A stretch of DNA of 64,000 nt from Deltaproteobacteria bacterium (GCA_016192705.1 JACPTQ010000050.1:1-64000), one strand, 5' to 3'. Numbered from the stretch's first letter, positions 35,617 through 44,939 are shown. Translations and numbers: made by a program. The notes: generated by a model not told the origin, from the letters alone.

Positions 35617-36018
35617 ATGCCGTACCGGGTATTGGTGGTTGACGACAACGAAGATTACGCGCGCGTGATTCGCCGCATCTTGATGGGGGCGTCGTTCGAA
35701 GTCGTAACGGTTGAGAACCCTAAGCTCGCACGGGCTGAACTCAAAAAAGGCCTTCCCGACGTGATTGTGCTCGACAACGCGATGCCCGAAGAGAATGGCA
35801 TCGAGTTTTGTGAATGGCTGAAGCGCGCCAAGCGAACGCGCGCGGTGCCGGTGTGCATCGTTTCAGCCCACCCAGAGATGACGGTTTTTTTGCGCGAGTC
35901 GCCGTATGGCCCGGACGCGGTTTTGGCGAAGCCGTTCGACGTGACCGATTTTGTTGGGACGGTGAAGCGATTGGCGATGGTTTCGGATGGAAGCCGAAGT
36001 GAGGAGGTTCGACGATGA
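35617..36018 (+). CDS. single-domain response regulator (CheY-like)
   Basis: 133 residues. Receiver landmarks: VLVVDDNEDYARV (acidic pocket), DVIVLDNAMPEENG (phospho-acceptor Asp), CIVSAHPEM (Ser/Thr position), AVLAKPFDVTDFV (Lys). No output domain. Its stop overlaps the ATG of the next gene as ATGA, pairing it with a small secreted protein. A TAATTT at 35602 may be its -10 box, just downstream of mobile element copy A. Confidence 0.9.
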   Translation: MPYRVLVVDDNEDYARVIRRILMGASFEVVTVENPKLARAELKKGLPDVIVLDNAMPEENGIEFCEWLKRAKRTRAVPVCIVSAHPEMTVFLRESPYGPDAVLAKPFDVTDFVGTVKRLAMVSDGSRSEEVRR

Positions 36019-36491
36019 AGGGGAAAGCGGTTTTGGGGTTTGCCGTGGTCGCGTTCATGTTTGCGGGCGCGGGGAGCGTCGATGCGGCGGCGAAAAAGAA
36101 AAAGAAAAAGGGGGCGTCGGCGGCGGTGGCCGCACCCGTTAAGCGCCCTCAAGTGACGACCGTGCCCACATACCCGAAGGCGGAGCGCGGGTCGGCGCGG
36201 CTCGTTGCGGCGATGGGGCTCGATAGTTTCCCAGAGCACAAAGTGACGTTGCAGCTCACGAACGACGATTTGAAGAAGGTCGCCGAGTTTTTCGTGAAGG
36301 GGCTCGGGCGTGTGCCACGTAAAGATTCGTCCGAAGCGGGAACGTCGTTCACCTTCTATATGGAGGAGCCGAGCGACGCGAACCCGATCGGGAACAAAGT
36401 TGTCGTTGAGGAGAAAGCGGGCGGAACCGACGATGTCTCAGGCAAGAAGTGGAAGGTCGCCATCACCGGCTACTGGAAACTCAAAAAGTAA
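36015..36491 (+). CDS. small secreted protein, unknown function
   Basis: 158 residues with a signal peptide (VLGFAVVAFMFAGAGSVDAAA) followed by a Lys-rich run (KKKKKKG). The body is mixed alpha/beta (LTNDDLKKVAEFFVKGLGR, SFTFYMEEPSD, GKKWKVAITGYWKLKK). No family recognised. ATGA-coupled to the CheY-like gene upstream; the functional link is unknown. Confidence 0.7.
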   Translation: MKGKAVLGFAVVAFMFAGAGSVDAAAKKKKKKGASAAVAAPVKRPQVTTVPTYPKAERGSARLVAAMGLDSFPEHKVTLQLTNDDLKKVAEFFVKGLGRVPRKDSSEAGTSFTFYMEEPSDANPIGNKVVVEEKAGGTDDVSGKKWKVAITGYWKLKK

Positions 36492-36562
36492 CGTTTTTTC
36501 TCTTCCGAACTCTTTAACTCTGTGCCTCTGTGGTTTCTCTGATCTTTTTCTACGTCTTCTCG

Positions 36563-39106
36563 TCACACCCGAAACCGTGCGATTTCGCTCCGAAGCTGCT
36601 CTGACGCGCTCTCGACCGTTGAAATCGCCGACCGAATCTGATCCATGTTCTTCGCGTGCTGCTCCGTGATGCGCCGCACCTCCTCGACCGCATAAGAAAC
36701 CGCCGCGCTGTCTTTCGATTGCGCCGACTGCGCCGACGACAACTTCTGAACCATCTCCGCGATTCGCTCAAGCGACCGCGACACCTCGGCCGACCCGTCG
36801 GCCTGTTCGCGCGTCGACCGGTCAACGCTTTGCGTCGCCTCGCGCATCTTCTCCGCCGATCGCGCTATGAGCTCACTCCCTTTCGCTTGCTCATTCATCG
36901 CATGCGAAATCTGCTGCACCGTCGTCGCAATCCGCTCCATCGCCCGCGTCACCTCTTCGCTCCCCTTCGCCTGTTCTTGCGTCGCGCGCGCGATCATCTT
37001 CATCATCGAGTTCGACCGGTCCGAGCTGTCGAGAATCTTTTTGAGCGCCGATTCAGCCGCGCTCGAGAGCCGCACGCCCTCCGTCACCGTTTTCGCGCTC
37101 TGATTGACCGACTTGTTCGTCACGCCCGCCTCTTCTTCCGTCGACGCAATGAGGTCACGAATTTCCCGCGTCGAAACGCCAACCTTATCGGCGAGCTGTT
37201 TTATTTCATCCGCGACCACCGCGAACCCGCGCCCGTGCGGCCCCGCTTGCGCCGCGATGATGGCGGCATTCAGAGCGAGGAGGTTCGTCTGTTCGGCGAT
37301 GTCGTCGATGACGCTCACAATGCGACCGACCGCGCCCAGCCGCTCCGACAGCGCAACCATTGACCGCGTGACGTCTTTGTTCGCATCGGCAATTCGCCGC
37401 ATTCCTTCGAGCACGTGCGAGACCGATTCACTCCCCTGCACGGCATCGCGCGAAGTTTGCTCCGAGAGTTCCGCCGTCGCGTGCGCGTTCCCCTCGACCT
37501 CGCGAATCGCCGCGTCCATCTCGGTCATCGCGGTGCTCGTCCGTTCGACCTCTTGGTGAAGCCCATCGACCGACTCCGCGACCTCATGAATCGATCGCGA
37601 CATCTCTTCGATCGACGCCGTCGTCTCATCAACGCTCGCGTTCATGACGGTGAGGTTTTCGACAACGGCGCGGTTGTTCGCGACGATTTCCAAAATGGAC
37701 GACGAGCTGCGTTGCGTCGATTCGTTCAAAACATCGACGTTCTCGGCGATTTCACGCGTCTTGTGCGCGATCCCTTCCATCGCGACGCTCGTTCGTTCAA
37801 CCGACTCAAACTGCGCGCGCGCGCCCGCGGCGACTTCGTTTGCAAGCTCGCCCATGATGCGGACGGCGCTCTGGAGGCGCTCGGTTGCGTCGACGGTTTG
37901 TCCCATCATCTGAGACAAGCTCGATCCGATGCCGTTCAGCGCTTGCCCGAGAACGCCGATTTCGTCGGCCTCGGTCTGATCGACGCGCTGTGAAAGGTCG
38001 CCGCGCGCGATGCCGCCCGCGATGTCCATCATGGCGGTGAGTCGCCGAAAAACGCCCTTCGACGCAAGCTGAACAACGAGCGTGAACAGGAGAACCGCTG
38101 ACACCGCGAGAATGAGCGTCACGAGGAGAATGCTCCGTGCCTCGGCTTCAATGGCGCCGGCCGACAGGCCGAGAACGACGGTGCCGAGTGGGCGCGGCGA
38201 GGCGATCAGCGGGTCGGCCGAAGTGTCGACGCGTGGGCGGCGAGTTTCGGGAAGCCGCACGGACTCGGTTAGGGCCGCGAGCCGGGACGGGGATGTCGAC
38301 GCGGACGCAGCGGTGGCGGGCGGCGTTGGAGGCGGCGATTCACCTCGCGGTGCAGCTCCAGGAATCGTCTCTTCCGCAAGAAGGCGTTGCTCATCGTCGA
38401 CGGCCGCGCGCCGAACTTTGGCGCCAAGTCGAAGCCGCCGAACGCGAATCGGGTGGATGGGTTGCGGGCCCACGCGAGCGCCACTGTCGTCGACGGTTCG
38501 CGGGCCCTGGGGACGAAGCGGTTCTGGCCCGTTTCTCGGTTGCGGACCCGCGGGTGCCGTTGGCAATCCGGCATCAGGCGGTGCGGCGACCCCCGCGTCG
38601 AGGTCATCGTCGTCGAGCTTCTCTTCGGGCGGTGGCCCCTTATCGACGGGAGTTGCGGATTCGTAAAGGGTTTCAGAAAACGAATAGAGCGTCCCAGTTT
38701 TTCGGCCGCCGATGTCCTTGAGCCGAAGCGGCGATCCCCCGGCGCGATGGGCGTCGGTCAGCTCGCGCACGGCGATTTTGTTCCAGGGGTCGCGCGCAAC
38801 CGATGCGAGGACCGCTTCGTCCGGCCCGAGGAGGTAAATGTAGGTGAGATCGGCGTCGGAATCGAAGAGCGGTTTCAAAACGTCGAGTGCACGGGCGCGG
38901 TCGCGGGTCCAGAAGGCGAGGCGCGACGACAGGAGCGTTGCGTGCGAAAGGGCGGCGCCGCGTTTTTCAAGTTGCGCTTGGAGGTTCTTGCGAACAACGA
39001 CGACCGCGAGGATCGAAAGGCCACCAACAAGAAACGTCGTGCTCGCGAGCATGAATGCGAGCACGCGTCGTCGGAGTTGCTTGCGACCGAGTCGAAACGC
39101 GACCAT
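36563..39106 (-). CDS. methyl-accepting chemotaxis protein
   Basis: 847 residues. TM1 at about 14-36 ([23 protein letters not shown]), a large periplasmic part, TM2 at about 325-347 ([20 protein letters not shown]), a HAMP domain, and a long coiled-coil signalling domain with the hairpin tip [20 protein letters not shown] then [20 protein letters not shown]. At the tip the usual Glu of NAAIEAARAGE is replaced ([11 protein letters not shown]). The periplasmic region (about 150-310) is an unusual Pro/Arg/Ala-rich low-complexity stretch. Expected to control CheA, but no che genes are near. It ends 70 bases from the convergent secreted-protein gene. Confidence 0.93.
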   Translation of the reverse strand: MVAFRLGRKQLRRRVLAFMLASTTFLVGGLSILAVVVVRKNLQAQLEKRGAALSHATLLSSRLAFWTRDRARALDVLKPLFDSDADLTYIYLLGPDEAVLASVARDPWNKIAVRELTDAHRAGGSPLRLKDIGGRKTGTLYSFSETLYESATPVDKGPPPEEKLDDDDLDAGVAAPPDAGLPTAPAGPQPRNGPEPLRPQGPRTVDDSGARVGPQPIHPIRVRRLRLGAKVRRAAVDDEQRLLAEETIPGAAPRGESPPPTPPATAASASTSPSRLAALTESVRLPETRRPRVDTSADPLIASPRPLGTVVLGLSAGAIEAEARSILLVTLILAVSAVLLFTLVVQLASKGVFRRLTAMMDIAGGIARGDLSQRVDQTEADEIGVLGQALNGIGSSLSQMMGQTVDATERLQSAVRIMGELANEVAAGARAQFESVERTSVAMEGIAHKTREIAENVDVLNESTQRSSSSILEIVANNRAVVENLTVMNASVDETTASIEEMSRSIHEVAESVDGLHQEVERTSTAMTEMDAAIREVEGNAHATAELSEQTSRDAVQGSESVSHVLEGMRRIADANKDVTRSMVALSERLGAVGRIVSVIDDIAEQTNLLALNAAIIAAQAGPHGRGFAVVADEIKQLADKVGVSTREIRDLIASTEEEAGVTNKSVNQSAKTVTEGVRLSSAAESALKKILDSSDRSNSMMKMIARATQEQAKGSEEVTRAMERIATTVQQISHAMNEQAKGSELIARSAEKMREATQSVDRSTREQADGSAEVSRSLERIAEMVQKLSSAQSAQSKDSAAVSYAVEEVRRITEQHAKNMDQIRSAISTVESASEQLRSEIARFRV

Positions 39107-39152
39107 CGTGCGGCTGAATCCTACGCGATCGCGGCCGCGTTGTCGAAAGTCG

Positions 39153-39578
39153 CTAATCGAGCTTCACGAGCTCAACGCCGAGACGCGTCGCGACGTCGAA
39201 GATTCGCTCGTCGCGGTAAAACTCGCCGAACACGATTCGCTTGAGCCCGCTGTTTGCAATGAGTTTGAAGCACGGCCAGCACGGGCTCGCGGTCGTGTAA
39301 ATCATGCCGCCGTCGATCGCGGTGCCGTTTTTCGCGGCCTGGATGATCGCGTTCGCTTCGGCGTGAATCGTCGCGACGCAGTGCCCGTCCTCCATCATGT
39401 GCCCAGCATCGTCGCAATGCGGAAGCCCGCGCACCGACCCGTTGTACCCCGTCGACAAGATCGTTTTGTCGCGCACAACGACGGCGCCCACATGTTTGCG
39501 GTCACACGTCGCGCGCGTCGCGACCTCGCGCGCAATGTTCATGAAGTAGCCATCCCACGACGCTCGTTCTTTTGACAT
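39153..39578 (-). CDS. deoxycytidylate (dCMP) deaminase
   Basis: 141 residues from ATG 39578, preceded by AGAGGTGA, a near-perfect ribosome-binding site. Zinc deaminase of the ComEB/dCMP deaminase family, making dUMP for thymidylate synthesis. Motifs: [13 protein letters not shown] (zinc His and catalytic Glu) and [17 protein letters not shown] (two zinc Cys). Also an extra Cys/His set ([32 protein letters not shown]) usual in this family. The length is normal. Confidence 0.93.
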   Translation of the reverse strand: MSKERASWDGYFMNIAREVATRATCDRKHVGAVVVRDKTILSTGYNGSVRGLPHCDDAGHMMEDGHCVATIHAEANAIIQAAKNGTAIDGGMIYTTASPCWPCFKLIANSGLKRIVFGEFYRDERIFDVATRLGVELVKLD

Positions 39579-39607
39579 GATCACCTCTCGAAACGTACCA
39601 TCCCCCC

Positions 39608-40114
39608 ATGCGAGCGCGTGAGCTTAACGAAACGAACCGCAGAGGTGCAACCGTCGCGATCGATGGGCTGAAGGTGCGTGATGTCGACGCGTTGGCGGCG
39701 GCGCTGGCCCCGCTCCCATTGCTCCAGAAATATGGAACAACCGCGACGTCGCTCGCGGGCGCGCTCGTTCGCGCGGTCGAAGGCGGCGACATGGTTCTTT
39801 CGGCGCGGCTCGCGGGCGAACCGGTCGGCGTTGCGTGGGTGGTCGGGGACGGCGCTTTTGCGCGCGCGGCGTATTTGCGGCTCATGGCCGTCGTGCCGGC
39901 CGTTCATGGCCAGGGCGTTGGTGCTGAACTTTTGCGCGAGGTCGAAGTGCGGCTCGCCGATTCGTCGTCGCACCTTTTGCTTCTCGCGTCGGACTTCAAC
40001 ACGGCGGCGCACGCGTTTTACCGGCGGCTTGGGTACGAACAGGTCGGTATCATTCCGGGGTTTGTGCTCCCGACGGTCGACGAATGGATTTTTGCCAAGC
40101 GGCTCGTCGGGTGA
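39608..40114 (+). CDS. GNAT-family N-acetyltransferase
   Basis: 168 residues. Motif A for acetyl-CoA binding: LRLMAVVPAVHGQGVGAELLREVE (Q/R-x2-G-x-G/A pattern). Motif B: ASDFNTAAHAFYRRLGYEQVG. Substrate unknown. The stop overlaps the GTG of the following outer-membrane-like protein (GTGA). Confidence 0.88.
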   Translation: MRARELNETNRRGATVAIDGLKVRDVDALAAALAPLPLLQKYGTTATSLAGALVRAVEGGDMVLSARLAGEPVGVAWVVGDGAFARAAYLRLMAVVPAVHGQGVGAELLREVEVRLADSSSHLLLLASDFNTAAHAFYRRLGYEQVGIIPGFVLPTVDEWIFAKRLVG

Positions 40115-40827
40115 CTGTTTCCGCGCGCGTCATTCCGATCCGCTTTCTCATCATCGTTTTGTGTCTCTGGGGCGATGTTTCGGTTGCGCCGGCGGCAAAA
40201 CGCACACGCGAAAGCGACACGTACCGAGGCCCCGGCGTTTATGGAAAGCTCGACAGCGCGATTCTACTCGGCGTCGCGGCCGGGGGCGGCTTTGCGGCCG
40301 GGGGCAGCCTGCCCGTTGTGCCCGCGGCATCTGTTGAGTCGACGTTTCTTTTTCTTGGCACGGCGGCACTCACCGTCGGTTACGATTTTGGCGCACGCGA
40401 AATCGCTTCGGGCGTCCGCTTCACGCGGCACTCGCTTCGATTCGCGATCGACCTCCGCCCGCTTTTCTTGCCGATGACGTTCCAGGACCTTTACACGGGC
40501 GTCGAATTCCTCGACCTTCTCCTCTATAGCCTCAGCTTTGAAATCGGCGGCGCCTTTGAGCGCGGCTCGCTGTCATCGTCGTCGCAGAGCGTGGCCGAAA
40601 ACGGCGGCGGATTTTTTGTCGGCACCGGCTTCGACGTTCCGCTCACCTCGCGCGGCGGCCGCGGCTTCACGCTTCGCGTTGCCTTCCGCGTTCGCTATCC
40701 GTCCAACGCGCCGCTCGAGCGCGCACAGGCGGTGGGCCTCTGGAGCGGCACCGAGCTGCGCCACGTCGAAGTCCTTTTTCTCGTGCGCCACGATTTCGCG
40801 ATCGGCGGCTGCTTCCCGCTTTGCTAA
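40111..40827 (+). CDS. secreted, probable outer-membrane beta-barrel protein
   Basis: 238 residues from GTG 40111, coupled to the GNAT gene by GTGA. Signal peptide (RFLIIVLCLWGDVSVAPAAK). The body has alternating hydrophobic and glycine-rich strands (LLGVAAGGGFAAGGSLPVV, ALTVGYDFGAREI, FEIGGAFERGSL, RGFTLRVAFRVRYPSN) and ends RHVEVLFLVRHDFAIGGCFPLC, consistent with a small beta-barrel. No specific family recognised. Confidence 0.7.
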   Translation: MTVSARVIPIRFLIIVLCLWGDVSVAPAAKRTRESDTYRGPGVYGKLDSAILLGVAAGGGFAAGGSLPVVPAASVESTFLFLGTAALTVGYDFGAREIASGVRFTRHSLRFAIDLRPLFLPMTFQDLYTGVEFLDLLLYSLSFEIGGAFERGSLSSSSQSVAENGGGFFVGTGFDVPLTSRGGRGFTLRVAFRVRYPSNAPLERAQAVGLWSGTELRHVEVLFLVRHDFAIGGCFPLC

Positions 40828-40847
40828 TCGCGAAGCGCCTTTCGTTA

Positions 40848-41609
40848 TCAAAATCGCGCGAAAAGAACCGCCTCTGTCTGCTGGTACGAGCCAGCCGAAT
40901 CGACCCGGTCGATCCGTTCGTAACCGACGAGCCGAATGCAACTCTTCGCGAGCGTTCCCGATAACCTGAGCGCGCTCCCCCTCGATTCCCGCGCGCCAAG
41001 CTCGCCAAAGTGCAAGAAATCTCGCCTCGAGCACTGCCCTGGCCCAACGAAAGTTCCACCGTTCCAGTTGTTTGCGCTGTTTGTCTCGGCGTAGTTTCTC
41101 GGCACCGCGTAAAAGAGTTTCCCGATCCCGACTGGCCTTCCATCCAAATTCCCCGATGAATTGTCGGTCAGTGACTCCTGGCATTGCGAAACCCCTCGCG
41201 CCATGATGTGCAACCGGACTTTATTGTTGGCTGTCGTCTTGAGTCGAACAATCCCTCGGAAGTTCGTCGATGAAGGCGACCGACCGACACTCCACGGGCT
41301 GCAGCCCGTCGCACGATGGCATCGACGCTGCCGGTACGAGACCTGGTACGCGCCGAGATCAACCTCCGTCGACCCAGGTCGAAATCGCGCCCGCGCCTCG
41401 GCCTCCGTCATCGCGGGAGCGGCGCAACTTCTCGGATTAAACGGGTTCCTCTCCGGTTGACCGACCGGTGTGTCGGCTTTGGTCTCATCGCCGACATCGA
41501 GCGCGTCGCTCTCTCCCGTCGCCTCATCACCGGTCGGCTCTCCTCCGCAGGCCGTCGCCCCCAGGATCGCTGTAACCATTCCAAACACTAAGACCTTCTG
41601 CTCTTTCAT
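40848..41609 (-). CDS. lipoprotein of the shared-promoter cluster, unknown function
   Basis: 253 residues; AAGGAGATGAAATG gives a strong start. Lipobox in VTAILGATACGG, then an acidic linker (DALDVGDETKADTP). The mature part is Cys-containing (RSCAAPAM, RRCHRATGCSPW, VSQCQESL, PGQCSRRDFLHFG, KSCIRLVGYERID), suggesting disulphides in an exported domain. No family recognised. A decayed second copy of its middle part lies at 42700-42890. The transcript should start at promoter element P1 with an untranslated leader of about 90 bases. Confidence 0.72.
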   Translation of the reverse strand: MKEQKVLVFGMVTAILGATACGGEPTGDEATGESDALDVGDETKADTPVGQPERNPFNPRSCAAPAMTEAEARARFRPGSTEVDLGAYQVSYRQRRCHRATGCSPWSVGRSPSSTNFRGIVRLKTTANNKVRLHIMARGVSQCQESLTDNSSGNLDGRPVGIGKLFYAVPRNYAETNSANNWNGGTFVGPGQCSRRDFLHFGELGARESRGSALRLSGTLAKSCIRLVGYERIDRVDSAGSYQQTEAVLFARF

Positions 41610-41707
41610 TTCATCTCCTTCGCGCCGCGCGGCGCATACCCTGGTCCACCTATTCTCATTATTCTTAGTTTCTCGACTTCGCTGGTGATCTCCCCTTCTT
41701 CATCTAA

Positions 41708-41734
41708 GAGACGGATGGGGTGGTTGTTTGTTGC
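41708..41734 (-). promoter_or_regulatory. ECF-like promoter element P1
   Basis: Minus strand: GCAAC (41734-41730), 16 nt, CGTCTC (41713-41708), then TTAG. Upstream of the lipoprotein gene ending at 40848. The leader (41610-41707) is also conserved with elements P2 and P3 (CCAGCGAAGTCGAG-type segment). Bases 41735-41964 upstream of P1 hold no convincing gene; a 47-codon frame (41805-41948, minus) has only a weak start. Confidence 0.75.
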
Positions 41735-41964
41735 ATTGAAAATGAAGAGCCGTGACCGTGGCGCACGCCGAGATGTTTGCCCAAGGCGCGATGGCAGGCG
41801 GCTGTCAGCGCGCCAGCGCGCTTTGGCGAACGAGGATCGTGTTTAGCTGTCGACCACAGGACGGGGCGGTTTTGGAGCCCTCGAGGAGGAGCATCATCAG
41901 CTTCTTTTCCTTCACCGCGTCTTCCTCATGACACATGAATTCGTACATCACCGAAAGGGCAGCA

Positions 41965-42699
41965 TTAGTTGGAAACGCGAGTCGAGATGTGCTTGGCCTC
42001 AGAGAGCATCGACCCGTCGAGCAAGACGAGCTGCATCGGGACCGAGCCGTCGCCCGGTAGTCGCGGCGTGAGGTTGAACGTCCCCGCCGGACTTTCGATG
42101 TAGGTCGCCTCGAATGTCGGCCAGCGATCCGTCGTAACGGTCGCGGTGCCATCAGCCAGAATCGAAATACGGATCACTCGACTCGCGCCGTCTTGAACGG
42201 TTCCATTCGCGTTATAAACCGCGTAATCATAATTTCGTACCCAATGACCTACGGCGCCGTGATTGTGGTCAGCCCGGCTATAGTTGCTGTCCCGGCGATA
42301 GGCACTCGTCGTCAGAAAGCGATCGTCGACGTAAAACGTTCCGGTTGAGCGAAACCACGCGCCGGTATATAAGCGCCCTGTCGTCGTGAAGGTGTCTCCC
42401 GTGACCGTCATCGTTCCCGTGGCCGATTCTTCGGCTGTGCCGGCGCTCGTGTAGCGGGCGCACGTGAAGGCTCCGTTCGCGTCAATGGAACACGACTCGA
42501 CTCGTCTGTCCGACGTGTCCCGCACCTCCCACGTGCCGACGAGTGCCGCGCGCCCCTCACTGACGCGTCCCGGAAAAGACCCACTGACGTGCCTCGGCCC
42601 ACTGGGCGGCAACGACCACTCCTCGCCCGGGTTCTGCCCGCACGCCGCCGCCGCGAGCAGCGCGATTAAAAGACTCATCGGTCCAGTTTCTCGTTTCAT
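41965..42699 (-). CDS. lipoprotein of the shared-promoter cluster, unknown function
   Basis: 244 residues from ATG 42699 with AAGGGGAGCC upstream. Lipobox in IALLAAAACGQ. The mature part is beta-rich (LVGTWEVRDTSDRRVES, TGTMTVTGDTFTTTGRLYTG, STGTFYVDDRFLTT, GTATVTTDRWPTFEATYIES), reminiscent of lipocalin-like or calycin folds that begin with a GTWE motif, but this is only a resemblance. The ribosome-binding site and first dozen codons are repeated exactly at 44780-44826. An upstream in-frame extension to 42777 is leftover coding sequence of a decayed gene and is not used. Confidence 0.72.
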   Translation of the reverse strand: MKRETGPMSLLIALLAAAACGQNPGEEWSLPPSGPRHVSGSFPGRVSEGRAALVGTWEVRDTSDRRVESCSIDANGAFTCARYTSAGTAEESATGTMTVTGDTFTTTGRLYTGAWFRSTGTFYVDDRFLTTSAYRRDSNYSRADHNHGAVGHWVRNYDYAVYNANGTVQDGASRVIRISILADGTATVTTDRWPTFEATYIESPAGTFNLTPRLPGDGSVPMQLVLLDGSMLSEAKHISTRVSN

Positions 42700-42890
42700 T
42701 GGCTCCCCTTTCTTAAATCCACTTCTAAGTTCATTGTCGTGGAGTTTTTCCTCGCATTTTCCGATCCCTCGGGTCATGGCATGCAGTTGGACCTTGTTCT
42801 CTCCCGGCCTCGTGCTCGGGTTGCGTCGGACGACCGGTTTGAGTCGAACAACGCCACGGAAAACTGACGACGATGCCCTGGTCCACCTAT
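42700..42890 (-). pseudogene. decayed copy of the 40848-41609 lipoprotein gene
   Basis: The minus-strand DNA still reads FRGVVRLK, then ENKVQLHAMTRGIGKCEEKL, matching FRGIVRLK, NNKVRLHIMARGVSQCQESL in the intact gene. Frames are broken and both ends are lost. It lies between promoter element P2 and the next lipoprotein gene, showing that promoter, leader and gene were duplicated together and the copy then deleted. Confidence 0.7.
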
Positions 42891-42945
42891 TCTCACGATT
42901 CTTAGTTTCTCGACTTCGCTGGTTATCTCCCCTGATTCATCTAAA

Positions 42946-42972
42946 GAGACGGATGGGGTGGTTGTTTGTTGC
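42946..42972 (-). promoter_or_regulatory. ECF-like promoter element P2
   Basis: Minus strand: GCAAC (42972-42968), 16 nt, CGTCTC (42951-42946). The element and its leader are nearly identical to P1. It drives the decayed copy at 42700-42890 and, downstream, the lipoprotein gene starting at 42699. Confidence 0.75.
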
Positions 42973-43008
42973 ATTGAAAATCACCTGCCGCGATGCGGCG
43001 ATTGACAA

Positions 43009-43814
43009 CCCTGATTCCCGGATAACGGGCAACATTTGCGTGGGGCGGGCGGGGTCTGGGCTCGCTTCGGCTCGCAAAAGTTCTCGGGTCTGACATAAAG
43101 TGTGAGTCTGCACGAAATGAATCAAACATCATGAGAACGGCAATTCCACGCCCCATCGGCACCTCATCCCCTGCACAGAGGTGCGTTGCGGGCTGCGCGG
43201 CACCGCCGCGACACCAAGTTCGGTCTAGCACATCCTGCATTTGCAACTCCGAGCACACAAAGGTCTCGGGTGTTCCGTCGCCCTCGCGATTCTGTTCGCG
43301 TTGGCCCGGTGTAGACTTCGGGCTCCCATTCGGTCGCCCTCGCCATTCCCGCCACGCGCTCATGCCGCTGGCATTCGCGCAGATTGTGGCGAGAATAGCC
43401 ACTGGCTTGCCAACGATTGCTCACAGAATATGCGAGCCTCTGATTGCCCAATCCCCGACCGCCCAACCAGGACCCGGCCGTTTTCCTGGAACGACGGTTA
43501 GGAGACTTGGGGGTCGATCGATCGTCAGCCGGCACCCAGCGGGTGAACTCTTCGTACCGCCCTAAAGCCCCAAAACACGTCCCCGGAAAGCGGTCCGCCC
43601 GGATTAGCGTGGGGTCGGCAGGGGCGCCGCAGAGGCGCGCATCCGCAGGGTCTGCAGCGCGATATCCGATGGGAATCTCCGAGATTTCGCACGCCACAAA
43701 ACAGTGGTTCGAGCGCTCGTTCGCGTTCAGACCCGAGGACGTCGGCGCGCCGAAGCGGGCTCCTGTCGACCCTCACGCTCACGAGCAAACGAACCGCTTA
43801 ACCGGGAATCACGG
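43009..43814. mobile_element. non-autonomous inverted-repeat element, copy B
   Basis: Ends CCCTGATTCCCGG (left) and CCGGGAATCACGG (right) are inverse complements with one mismatch. Exact eight-base direct repeats ATTGACAA lie outside at 43001-43008 and 43815-43822, as expected of a target duplication. The interior shares long blocks with copy C (ATGAATCAAACATCATGAGA, the GCACCTCATCCCCTG region, and CAGACCCGAGGACGTCGGCG). No transposase frame is present. It occupies most of the gene-free stretch 42973-43870. Confidence 0.8.
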
Positions 43815-43815
43815 A

Positions 43816-43845
43816 TTGACAACGCCGGCCGCTTTCCCGTATTCT
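43816..43845 (+). promoter_or_regulatory. sigma-70-type promoter for the Hcp-like gene
   Basis: TTGACA (43816-43821), 18 nt, TATTCT (43840-43845), about 25 bases before the ATG at 43871. The -35 box lies within the direct repeat created at the right edge of mobile element B. Confidence 0.6.
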
Positions 43846-43870
43846 GTCTAACTTTCTCGATCGAACAAGA

Positions 43871-44782
43871 ATGGAGATTAACTTGAAAACAACGAAAATT
43901 CTGGCCTTTTCGCTTCTTCTGTCGTTTCCCGTGCCGGGTTTCGCAGAGCTCCAAGCTGCGGCCCAGGAGGTGACGGTCGCCGTTACGGCCGAAACTTCCG
44001 ATGGAAACGGTGTCACAGCCGTGAACTTAGGCGCGCACCAGGATCTCGGGCCCGCGTACGTGTTGACGCGCGTGCAGCTCCTCAAACGTTCGGATGCGCG
44101 CGGCTTGACCGTGGCGGCCGTCGCGCTCGAGCGTCTCGCGTCGACGGATACTTCGTGGCAGGAATGGGCGTCGCGTACGGACAAAGGCCAACGAAGCACC
44201 ATCACCGTCACTGAGCAGACTCGCGACCAGAGGATGGCGCGCACGTTCACGATCGCGGGTTTCGTGCCGCTCGGCGTGACCGAATCGATCGAGACGGACG
44301 CGTCGGGGCAAGAGCAACTGATAGAGCGGATGGATCTCGTCGAAGGTAGCGACAGTCTCGGGGACGACCTCGAGAGCCCGTGGCATGGCGCGGGAATCTC
44401 CACCCTAGGAAGCACCGATCCACGACAGAGCACCGCTCCCGCCGCTCCACGGTCCGAGGTGTTCTTCATGTGGCACACGAAGATCGACAACGTTGGACGG
44501 GATTGGGAGCACATCACCGTCTCCGGGGCGCGCGCCGACTGCGAGGACGAGGTGACCGACACCAACCACAACATCAGCGCGCCGCGCGATTCGGCGAGCG
44601 GCCGACCCACCGGCAAGCGCATGCACAAGCCGATAACGATCACCAAGTCGGTCGATAAGGCGATGCCGATCCTCGTTTACACGCTCACTGACAACGAGAA
44701 CGTGAAGACTTGGAAGCTTGAATGCTGGCGCCCCTCGGCGGAGGAGCAGTACTATTCAATCGAGATGGTAAACGCCAACTAA
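43871..44782 (+). CDS. secreted protein with C-terminal Hcp-like domain, probably 3'-truncated
   Basis: 303 residues with a signal peptide (TKILAFSLLLSFPVPGFAEL). Residues about 25-185 are unassigned beta-rich sequence. The C-terminal 110 residues resemble Hcp-family (type VI tube/effector) proteins: HNISAPRDSASGRPTGKRMH, then KPITITKSVDKAMPIL, then WKLECWRP and EQYYSIEMVNAN. Family members continue for some 40 more residues after this last strand. Here the stop falls exactly where the sequence becomes the start of a lipoprotein gene copy (44780-44826), so the 3' end was probably lost at a junction. No other type VI genes are visible. Confidence 0.7.
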   Translation: MEINLKTTKILAFSLLLSFPVPGFAELQAAAQEVTVAVTAETSDGNGVTAVNLGAHQDLGPAYVLTRVQLLKRSDARGLTVAAVALERLASTDTSWQEWASRTDKGQRSTITVTEQTRDQRMARTFTIAGFVPLGVTESIETDASGQEQLIERMDLVEGSDSLGDDLESPWHGAGISTLGSTDPRQSTAPAAPRSEVFFMWHTKIDNVGRDWEHITVSGARADCEDEVTDTNHNISAPRDSASGRPTGKRMHKPITITKSVDKAMPILVYTLTDNENVKTWKLECWRPSAEEQYYSIEMVNAN

Positions 44783-44826
44783 AAGACTCATCGGTCCAGT
44801 TTCTCGTTTCATTGGCTCCCCTTTCT
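44780..44826 (-). repeat. 47-bp duplicate of a lipoprotein gene start (truncated)
   Basis: Identical over 47 bases to 42667-42713, i.e. the ribosome-binding site and first 11 codons of the lipoprotein gene ending at 41965. After codon 11 the match ends abruptly inside the stop of the Hcp-like gene. With promoter P3 and its leader upstream, it is the stump of a destroyed lipoprotein gene. Confidence 0.9.
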
Positions 44827-44888
44827 CAAACTTTTCTCACGACTCTTCGTTCCTCGCCTTCGCTGGTTATCTCCCCTTATTCACCTAA

Positions 44889-44915
44889 GAGACGGACGGG
44901 GTGGGTGTTTGTTGC
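44889..44915 (-). promoter_or_regulatory. ECF-like promoter element P3 (orphan)
   Basis: Minus strand: GCAAC (44915-44911), 16 nt, CGTCTC (44894-44889). The leader resembles those of P1 and P2. It now reads into the 11-codon stump at 44780-44826 and then antisense to the Hcp-like gene. Confidence 0.7.
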
Positions 44916-44939
44916 GCAGAAAAGAACGGGCCGCCGCGA

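Noticed and set aside
41805-41948. 47-codon minus frame between P1 and the 41965 gene
   Set aside because: Weak start, no hydrophobic or conserved pattern; probably non-coding or a gene remnant.
43131-43851. Several open frames of 85-180 codons in both strands
   Set aside because: They lie inside mobile element B, recur only partly in copy C with frameshifts, and show no protein motif.
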